Shown: in pieces, positions 1-4,173 of the stretch
How the letters are laid out: the number at the start of each line of letters is the position of its first letter
How positions within the stretch are numbered: position 1 is the first letter of the stretch
Assembly (NCBI GenBank): GCA_047619485.1
Contig: JBLHKE010000527.1
Coordinates: 1-5,669 of the forward strand
Length of the DNA: 5,669 nt
Origin: JBLHKE01 sp047619485
GTDB taxonomy: Bacteria > Verrucomicrobiota > Verrucomicrobiia > Verrucomicrobiales > DEV007
Direction: 5' to 3'
The notes under the pieces: generated by a model
The model's input: the letters and a program-made list of their open reading frames with translations, nothing else
Told to the model about the DNA's origin: nothing
The model's database searches: none
Translations under genes and position numbers: made by a program

Positions 1-1157
1 AGGTTCTCCGCGCGGAAGAACACCCAGGTGATCAGCACGATGACGAAGGTCACCGCGACGCGCAGGGCGCCGGGCAGTTTGCCGTAGAAGGAGTCTTTGC
101 CCATCAGTCGCTCGAGCGCCAGCATCACCCCGTGGATCGCTCCCCAGATGATGAAGGTGACTTGCGCGCCGTGCCAGAGACCCCCAAGTAGCATCACGGT
201 GATGAGGTTGACGTAGGTGCGCTTCGGTCCCTTGCGGTTGCCGCCGAGCGGGATGTAGAGGTAGTCGCGTAGGAAGCTCGACAGCGAGATGTGCCAGCGC
301 CGCCAGAACTCGGTGATCGATTTTGATTTGTAGGGCGAGTTGAAATTCTCCGGGAACTTGAAGGCGAACATCCGCCCGAGCCCGATCGCCATGTCGGAAT
401 ACGCGGAGAAATCGAAGTAGATCTGAAACGCGTACGCGCACACGCCGAGCCACGCAGCCGGGGTGTCGAGCGAGCCTGCGCCAGCTTGGAAACAGGTGTC
501 GGCGATCCCACCCATCGGGTTGGCGAGCAGGATCTTCTTAGCGAAGCCGAGGTTGAATCTTACCAGCCCGTAGGTGAATCCCTCGACGGTGTGGACGCGC
601 TCGCGGATTTGGTCGGCGACGCTGCCGTAGCGTACGATCGGTCCGGCGACCAACTGCGGGAACATCGAGACGTAGCAGGCGAAGCTGAGGAAGTCCGGGG
701 CTGGTTTCGCGTGGCCGCGGTAGAGGTCGATGCTGTAAGACATCGACTGGAAAGTGTAGAACGAGATGCCCACTGGCAGCACGATGTTGTAGAACATCGG
801 CGACAGGGCGATCTCTGGCAGCCCTAACATCTGTGCCAAGCCAGAGACACTGCCGACCGCGAAGGTGAAGTATTTGAAGAAGGCGAGGATCGAGAGGTTC
901 GACAGCACCGAGAGGGTGACCCCGAGCTTGCGCCGGCTGGGTGGGGCGCCATTGGCGGTGATCATTTTCCCGCAGTAGTAGTCGATGGCGGTCGACCCGA
1001 GCATGAGGAACACAAACCACGGGTTCCACCAACCGTAGAACGCGTAGCTGAACAGAGTCAGGACGACATGTTTGCCGGTACGCGAGGGCACGGCAAAGTA
1101 GGCCGCGACGGCGAGGAGCAGGAAGTAAAAAACGAAGATGTGGGAGCTGAATACCAC
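1..1157 (-). CDS. AlgI-like MBOAT O-acyltransferase, C-terminus cut by window edge
   Basis: This is a multi-spanning inner-membrane protein of the membrane-bound O-acyltransferase family, closest to the alginate/cell-wall O-acetylation (AlgI, DltB-like) branch. Such proteins pass acetyl groups across the membrane to a periplasmic or exported polysaccharide. The reading begins MVFSSHIFVFYFLLLAVAAY, typical of AlgI-like N-termini, so I chose the GTG at 1155-1157; the frame is closed by TGA further upstream and has no ATG there. No clear Shine-Dalgarno is seen. Hydrophobic segments lie near residues 5-24, 30-52, 80-100, 118-138, 155-175, 236-250, 315-346 and 365-382. Family signatures visible are QLVAGPIVRY (168-177), FDFSAYSDMAIG (248-259), EFWRRWHISLSSFLRDYLYIPLGG (283-306, with His289) and LLGGLWHGA (323-331). 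His329 is the expected catalytic histidine. 385 residues are present; relatives usually have about 470-520, so roughly 90-130 are missing at the C-terminus. An AlgJ/AlgX-like or SGNH-hydrolase partner gene commonly follows, which here would be outside the window. The polysaccharide substrate cannot be told. Confidence 0.95.
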   Translation of the reverse strand, partial: MVFSSHIFVFYFLLLAVAAYFAVPSRTGKHVVLTLFSYAFYGWWNPWFVFLMLGSTAIDYYCGKMITANGAPPSRRKLGVTLSVLSNLSILAFFKYFTFAVGSVSGLAQMLGLPEIALSPMFYNIVLPVGISFYTFQSMSYSIDLYRGHAKPAPDFLSFACYVSMFPQLVAGPIVRYGSVADQIRERVHTVEGFTYGLVRFNLGFAKKILLANPMGGIADTCFQAGAGSLDTPAAWLGVCAYAFQIYFDFSAYSDMAIGLGRMFAFKFPENFNSPYKSKSITEFWRRWHISLSSFLRDYLYIPLGGNRKGPKRTYVNLITVMLLGGLWHGAQVTFIIWGAIHGVMLALERLMGKDSFYGKLPGALRVAVTFVIVLITWVFFRAEN

Positions 1158-1226
1158 CGCGCTCAGTCTGGGAGCAGGGGGCGTAGGCGCAAGGGGAGAA
1201 TTGCGTCATGAACGGATGTTAATGGA

Positions 1227-1251
1227 GGGGGCGCGGGGAGGGGGGGAAGGG
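1227..1251 (+). other. G-quadruplex-type G-rich tract
   Basis: Four G-runs of 5, 4, 7 and 3 bases are separated by linkers of 3, 1 and 2 bases. This matches the usual G3+N1-7 quadruplex pattern. The G-rich strand is plus, so it is the template strand for the MBOAT gene, whose start lies 70 bases to the left. If the MBOAT promoter lies upstream, the tract would be in its leader or promoter. Folding is not shown by sequence alone. Confidence 0.55.
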
Positions 1252-1271
1252 TCTCGGGTGCTCAGGCTCGA

Positions 1272-1327
1272 GTTTTGGGGAGTTAAAGTGAACGTTAAAG
1301 TAAAAGTTCACTTTAACTCCCCAGAGC
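1272..1327. repeat. perfect 17-bp inverted repeat with internal GTTAAA-type hexamers
   Basis: The arm GGGGAGTTAAAGTGAAC (1277-1293) is exactly complementary to 1306-1322, with a 12-base loop. The RNA stem can extend five more pairs outward (1272-1276 with 1323-1327) if two G-U pairs are allowed. From 1282 the sequence also reads in a six-base register as GTTAAA, GTGAAC, GTTAAA, GTAAAA and then into the right arm. Read as protein on the plus strand this gives an alternating Val-Lys/Asn string, which is probably not a real product. There is no T-run on either side, so a simple intrinsic terminator is unlikely. The core motif recurs at 2497-2553. Confidence 0.85.
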
Positions 1328-1390
1328 CCAAAAGCGTGAAGCACACCAGCCCTTCAAACCACCTGAGGCATCAGTCCCCGCAAAACAGAA

Positions 1391-1431
1391 GACCCCCGGA
1401 GGCCTGTAGGGTGAGGTAGCCTCTGGGGGTC
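1391..1431. repeat. 13-bp inverted repeat (hairpin)
   Basis: GACCCCCGGAGGC (1391-1403) pairs with GCCTCTGGGGGTC (1419-1431) along 13 positions with one G-U type pair; the loop is 15 bases. The stem is very GC-rich. On the minus strand it is followed by TCTTCTGTTTTGC, which is only weakly T-rich, so it could be a poor terminator or a REP-like palindromic element. No gene ends close by on that strand. Confidence 0.6.
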
Positions 1432-1602
1432 GCATTGGATGATGTGTTGGGGGATAACCTTTACCAACCAAAGTAAATCTGTAGTCAGCCAGCTTTTGGC
1501 TCTGGTCGAAATACTCCCCCTGCCCGGCAACAGTCTTGATCGCGGATGGTTAAAACCGGAACAGAGGGAGATTTTCGCTACCAAAAGTGACTTGAAAAGG
1601 AA

Positions 1603-1689
1603 CGAGTGTGCCCGGCTTCCACTCCGGAACAAGGATGCTCACTGAAGACCCGAGACGGAGCCGTCCCTTCGTGTCTGTGGGCACACTCG
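1603..1689. repeat. 87-bp segment bounded by perfect 11-bp inverted repeats
   Basis: CGAGTGTGCCC (1603-1613) and GGGCACACTCG (1679-1689) are exact reverse complements, 65 bases apart. A smaller GACGG/CCGTC inverted repeat lies inside. The form, with short terminal inverted repeats around a non-coding GC-rich body, resembles a palindromic repeat element or a hairpin-rich RNA. No clear target-site duplication was found next to the ends. Confidence 0.5.
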
Positions 1690-1700
1690 AAATTGGCTTG

Positions 1701-1725
1701 TGCTAGTGTTATGAAACGACTAGCA
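1701..1725. repeat. 7-bp hairpin
   Basis: TGCTAGT (1701-1707) and ACTAGCA (1719-1725) are exact reverse complements around an 11-base loop. It sits 11 bases after the 1603-1689 element and may belong to the same structured stretch. A stem this short can arise by chance. Confidence 0.35.
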
Positions 1726-1740
1726 ACACACTCCCGACCC

Positions 1741-1787
1741 GGTGCGCTGGCGGCGACGTGAGACGTCTGCTCGCAGCTGTGCGCACC
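1741..1787. repeat. nested inverted repeats
   Basis: The outer arms GGTGCGC (1741-1747) and GCGCACC (1781-1787) pair perfectly. Inside, GACGT (1755-1759) and ACGTC (1763-1767) form a second tight hairpin with a 3-base loop. Together with the hairpins at 1603-1689 and 1701-1725 this makes three successive stem modules in 185 bases. Confidence 0.4.
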
Positions 1788-1925
1788 GTTGAGGATGGCC
1801 GAGGATGCTGTTGTGTTTGTGTGAACTTGCAAAAGTTTTAAAAAGTTCTGAGTGATGGCTTTTACCGCGAATCCGGCTTGCTGAGCAGCAAAGAGCAGAT
1901 TTTGAATGCGGTGGATAATCATTAG

Positions 1926-2120
1926 AATCGAAGCCTTAGTCAGTTACTCTCTTTCGTTTTTCTGAGATTCTTGTCATATGTGACTCTCAGGAACAGGTGA
2001 ATTCTAACACACCGGAATGTTAACACAAGTAAGTTTTTAAATATATGTCTCTTTTTTGAAAGTTTTCTTAAAAATGAGGGTCAAGTGGCCGCTCTATGTC
2101 TTCGCTTGGAGGCTTCGATT
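1926..2120. repeat. AT-rich island bounded by 10-bp inverted repeats
   Basis: AATCGAAGCC (1926-1935) and GGCTTCGATT (2111-2120) are exact reverse complements about 175 bases apart. The body between them is markedly AT-rich compared with the GC-rich genes on both sides. It includes a smaller stem, CTGAGA/TCTCAG around GTCATATGTGAC (1962-1990). It could be a miniature inverted-repeat element or a foreign insertion. No direct target duplication was seen at the ends, which leaves the mobile-element reading weak. Confidence 0.35.
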
Positions 2121-2124
2121 TTTG

Positions 2125-2184
2125 AGCCACGAATGGACACGAATAGCGGATTCTTAGGGTTTGGATTCGTGTTTATTAGTGGTT
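2125..2184. repeat. inverted repeat of the CCACGAATGGACACGAAT type
   Basis: AGCCACGAATGGACACGAAT (2125-2144) pairs with ATTCGTGTTTATTAGTGGTT (2165-2184): 16 of 20 positions are Watson-Crick and three more are G-U type, with a 20-base loop. From memory, sequences of this kind are common between genes in Planctomycetota, Verrucomicrobiota and other environmental bacteria; I could not check this here. Homology to the broken gene on the right begins only three bases after the repeat ends, so the repeat marks the truncation point. Confidence 0.7.
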
Positions 2185-2186
2185 GG

Positions 2187-2471
2187 AGATTCCTGCTCGA
2201 CCGGCCAGTTTCGAACAGCGGCAAGATCAAGCGCTTGATGCTGGAGATTGCCGGGCGCTATGCCTGGCCCAGGCAAGTCGAACTTGTGCAGGATCCGGAC
2301 GCCGATTAAAAAGTGAGTGACGCGACGATCGTCAGCGTGGATCCGGTGATCTTAGACCACTGCCAATCATGGATGAACCTGACCGGAAAGAACATTCGCA
2401 AGAAGATCCCTGGAGCGATTGTCTGCCACCTGACGAGTCCCAGAGGGCGGACACTCCTGCCTGCCCGTTAG
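2187..2471 (+). pseudogene. DUF434/DUF5616-type protein, C-terminal remnant with in-frame stop
   Basis: The frame reads RFLLDRPVSNSGKIKRLMLE, then a tract ending VELVQDPDAD, then a TAA at 2307-2309. It continues in the same frame as KVSDATIVSVDPVILDHC, later SWMNLTGKNIRKKIPGAI and VCHL, and stops at TAG 2469-2471. From memory, the pattern of LLDRPVSNSG, a WP..VELV..PD stretch, then SDA.IV..D.VILD and a final NL.....IP.A stretch is that of the C-terminal half of DUF434/DUF5616 proteins, whose function is not established. The two halves are collinear with no frameshift, so one nonsense change separates them. The N-terminal DUF434 half is absent: upstream is the repeat at 2125-2184, and I found no trace of the missing part further left. 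A GTG at 2085 opens the frame through the repeat, but that start is not credible. I infer a dead gene truncated at its 5' end. The alternative is a sequencing error at the stop, which would still leave the 5' loss. Confidence 0.75.
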
Positions 2472-2496
2472 AGGGACGACCAGTCGAAGAATCCGG

Positions 2497-2553
2497 AACC
2501 TTAACTCCCCAGAGAATCCAATCGGAGGCACCCTAGACCTTTACACCCCAGAT
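2497..2553 (-). repeat. two copies of the TGGGGAGTTAAAGT-like motif
   Basis: The plus-strand segment TTAACTCCCCAGAG at 2501-2514 is identical to 1313-1326 in the right arm of the earlier hairpin. A second, looser copy, CTTTACACCCCAGAT, follows at 2539-2553. On the minus strand all copies can be read as Trp-Gly-Val-Lys-Val, so the motif is conserved over about 15 bases. The function is unknown. It lies just downstream of the FHA gene on that gene's strand, but no T-run follows, so I do not call it a terminator. Confidence 0.6.
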
Positions 2554-2599
2554 CTCCCAACCAGCCCGGCAGAGAAGAGTGTCCACCCTCCGAATCTGG

Positions 2600-3718
2600 C
2601 TACTTGCCGAAGTTGAACTTCGCTTTCGGCTTAGCTTTTTCTTCGACGACGAGGCGCTTGGTAACCGCGCCTGGAGGTGGGGCACCTGGCGTGAGCAGAG
2701 TGGTCTTTGGACCAACAGGAACTTGGGGGGTCATCAGTGGGGTAGCGATCGGAATCGGGACCGGCACGGCGGCGATTGGCACTACTTGTGCAGGCGGTTG
2801 GAGCGGTGCTTGGGCGGCTGCGGCGGGTTGAACCGGTAGCGGCTGTTGGGCTGGTGCTGGCGGCTGTATCGGAATTGGTTGCACGGCAGCCGCTGGCGCA
2901 GGGACAGCCTGTTGTGGCGCTGGGGTGGGCGACATCGGCACGGGCACGACTGGTTGCGGTGGAGCCATCGGTTGCGGCTGCACCGGTTGCTGGGGTTGCA
3001 CCGGCTGTGCGTGTGCCTGTTGCTGGGAAGCGGCAGCCGCGGGAGTCAGTGGAACCGGTGCGCCACCTTGGAGTGCCTGGAGTTGCTGCGCCTGACCATC
3101 GAGGTCGGAGGCCATCACTTGGACGCGGCGCGTCTGCGCCATGAGTTCCACCTCCATCTTTTTGATCTCTTCCCCATCCTCGCCGCCGGCTTTTTTTGCT
3201 TCGATCTCCGCCTCCAATGCGGCGAGCGACGCGGCCATTTTTTCATACTGGGCCTTCTTTGCTTCGTGCTCTTTTTGCATGGCCTCGAGCTCGCTCGCCT
3301 TCACGGCGATGTCTGCCTCGATCGATTGCAACTTCTCGTCCATCTGGGTATAAGCGGCAGCGGCTTTCTTGCCCCCCTCGCCAGCTTCAACCGCGACGTC
3401 CGCTGGCTTCTCGCCCTCCGCGAGTTCGACGAAGTGCGCCGGCACCATCTCACCAAGCAACAGGCGGTCGCCGTCGACGAGGGTGTGCTTCTCGATCTGC
3501 TTGCCGTTGACACGGGTGCCATTGGTGGAGTCGAGATCGACGACCTCATAACCGCCATCATCGAGTTTGCGGAATTCGCAGTGGCTGGATGAGACCTCGT
3601 TTATCTTGATCTGGATCTGGTTGTCGAGCTCGCGCCCCACCCCGATCCGGTCGCCACGGAGCTCAAACAGTGTCGATTCGGCATCGGGGACGGAGACAAT
3701 GAGGGAGTAGTTTTTCAT
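2600..3718 (-). CDS. FHA-domain protein with coiled coil and Pro/Gln/Ala-rich tail
   Basis: A 372-residue protein predicted to be cytoplasmic, with no signal peptide or membrane segment. Residues 1 to about 98 form a forkhead-associated domain, a phosphothreonine-binding module. The visible signature residues are Gly28-Arg29 (GVGRELDN), Ser45-His46 (SSSHCEF) and the DLDSTNGTRVNG block (61-72, with Asn66). Residues about 124-217 are charged and heptad-like (MDEKLQSIEADIAVK, EKMAASLAALEAEIEAKK), which suggests a coiled coil and oligomerisation. Residues about 218-350 are low-complexity Pro/Gln/Ala/Val sequence, and the end is basic (VEEKAKPKAKFNFGK). I take the ATG at 3716-3718 because it places a short beta-strand (NYSLIVSV) just before the domain, as usual; no good Shine-Dalgarno precedes it. 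FHA proteins read phosphorylation by Ser/Thr kinases, but none is encoded here, so the partner is unknown. The gene appears monocistronic: its neighbours are a pseudogene and a divergent gene. Overlapping open frames on the opposite strand are by-products of the repetitive tail. Confidence 0.93.
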   Translation of the reverse strand: MKNYSLIVSVPDAESTLFELRGDRIGVGRELDNQIQIKINEVSSSHCEFRKLDDGGYEVVDLDSTNGTRVNGKQIEKHTLVDGDRLLLGEMVPAHFVELAEGEKPADVAVEAGEGGKKAAAAYTQMDEKLQSIEADIAVKASELEAMQKEHEAKKAQYEKMAASLAALEAEIEAKKAGGEDGEEIKKMEVELMAQTRRVQVMASDLDGQAQQLQALQGGAPVPLTPAAAASQQQAHAQPVQPQQPVQPQPMAPPQPVVPVPMSPTPAPQQAVPAPAAAVQPIPIQPPAPAQQPLPVQPAAAAQAPLQPPAQVVPIAAVPVPIPIATPLMTPQVPVGPKTTLLTPGAPPPGAVTKRLVVEEKAKPKAKFNFGK

Positions 3719-3764
3719 TCGATCGACGGTGTTTATGACGGTGGATTATGGAGTCTCCACAGAA

Positions 3765-3792
3765 AAGATACTAAAAATTGTCTGTCGGGCAA
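3765..3792 (-). promoter_or_regulatory. candidate sigma-70-like promoter for the FHA gene
   Basis: Reading the minus strand, TTGCCC (3792-3787) is followed after 16 bases by TATCTT (3770-3765), in a locally AT-rich stretch. Transcription would begin roughly 40 bases before the FHA start codon. Both boxes match the consensus only partly, so this is a weak prediction. Confidence 0.3.
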
Positions 3793-3824
3793 GATCGAAC
3801 TCTGTGTGCCTGCCGGATGTCAGC

Positions 3825-3844
3825 AGCCGAAACCGGTTGCGGCT
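3825..3844. promoter_or_regulatory. near-perfect 20-bp palindrome, possible operator
   Basis: AGCCGAAACCGGTTGCGGCT equals its own reverse complement except for one symmetric mismatch pair (3830 and 3839); the centre AACCGGTT is a perfect 8-bp palindrome. It lies about 105 bases upstream of the FHA start codon and about 300 upstream of the plus-strand gene. A dimeric regulator could bind such a site, but no second copy was found in the window. Confidence 0.3.
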
Positions 3845-3873
3845 CCAGGTCCGCCCGCGTGGCCGATGGAATC

Positions 3874-4173
3874 CTACACCTGCCTGGCAAAAAACATGTC
3901 TTCAGTCCAGGAGGCGATTGCGCCGCCTCGGTTGGTGTCCTTCGTGCGGATCAGATTCGCTCTCCAGCTCGTCTGAGCCTTGATGCTGGCTGCGCCTTTT
4001 GCGGCGAGCTGCTTGCGCAGCGACTCTGGCAGATCGGCGAGCGCGACCTCGCCGTTGTGGCTTTGTGTGAGAGCCTGCTGGACATTGAAATCTAGCCGAA
4101 AAATGATGATGAGATGGCCGCCTGTGCGGTAGTCTTGATCTGAATATGCGCCTCTTTTCTTACCTTCTCCTCT
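3874..4173 (-). pseudogene. possible unrecognised gene relic, open frame without a start
   Basis: On the minus strand 99 codons run without a stop from after a TGA at 4174-4176 to TAG at 3874-3876. The latter part reads like ordinary protein, for example ALADLPESLRKQLAAKG, and then SWRANLIRTKDTNRGGAI, with mostly G or C at third positions. There is no ATG, GTG or TTG that would start a protein of useful length, and the 5' end overlaps the start of the plus-strand PSCyt gene. The codon-aligned plus strand is also largely open, so the coding look may be an artefact of GC content. I do not recognise a family. If real, it is the C-terminal remnant of a lost gene. Confidence 0.22.

Larger units (their letters stand above)
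1158..2186. other. gene-poor, repeat-rich intergenic region
   Basis: About 1 kb upstream of the MBOAT gene has no reading frame that I can recognise as a protein. Short open frames exist on both strands but have mixed composition and run through inverted repeats. The stretch is a mosaic: a G-rich tract near 1227-1251, several hairpin-forming inverted repeats between 1272 and 1787, and an AT-rich island between 1936 and 2110. The last 60 bases hold the repeat at 2125-2184. No tRNA, rRNA or CRISPR array was seen. The density of palindromic elements suggests accumulated repeat or miniature mobile elements, or a structured non-coding RNA; this is inference. Confidence 0.6.
3719..4145. other. divergent intergenic region
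   Basis: About 430 bases separate the start of the FHA gene (minus) from the start of the PSCyt/PSD gene (plus). The left 70 bases are AT-richer and contain a candidate promoter for the FHA gene. The rest is GC-rich with open frames on both strands, none recognised. A palindrome lies at 3825-3844 and a possible gene relic at 3874-4173. I saw no convincing promoter for the plus-strand gene. Confidence 0.5.

Noticed and set aside
538..1209. 223-codon ATG-started frame on the minus strand
   Set aside because: It is out of frame with the MBOAT gene, which covers almost all of it; its translation is rich in Arg, Leu and Pro with no family signature, as expected of a shadow frame in GC-rich DNA.
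1282..1317. hexamer tract considered as a CRISPR or VNTR array
   Set aside because: Units are only six bases long with no spacers and only about four to six copies; it is better described as a microrepeat inside a palindrome.
1354..1632. 92-codon frame on the minus strand and a 68-codon frame opposite
   Set aside because: Both cross the 1391-1431 or 1603-1689 repeats or end beside them, show no motif and oppose each other.
1578..1922. 114-codon ATG-started frame on the minus strand (begins MIIHRIQNLL)
   Set aside because: The first 40 residues look fairly normal, but the rest has His, Ser and Cys-rich mixed composition, runs through three inverted repeats and matches no family I recognise. 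I cannot support it as a gene.
2020..2048. TTAACA and ATATGT 17 bases apart, considered as a plus-strand promoter
   Set aside because: The -10 match is poor, the AT-rich island gives such hits by chance, and the only downstream frame is a pseudogene.
2512..2597. possible terminator after the FHA gene (TCGGAGG with CCTCCGA, about 60 bases apart)
   Set aside because: The stem is only 7 bp with a very long loop and no following T-run on the minus strand.
2846..3592. 248-codon open frame on the plus strand opposite the FHA gene
   Set aside because: It is antisense to an unambiguous FHA gene and is low-complexity Leu/Arg/His/Gly sequence produced by the charged and repetitive codons of that gene.
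3778..4095. 105-codon frame on the plus strand upstream of the PSCyt/PSD gene
   Set aside because: No recognisable motif, TTG start without a ribosome site, and it is codon-aligned with an equally plausible minus-strand frame.
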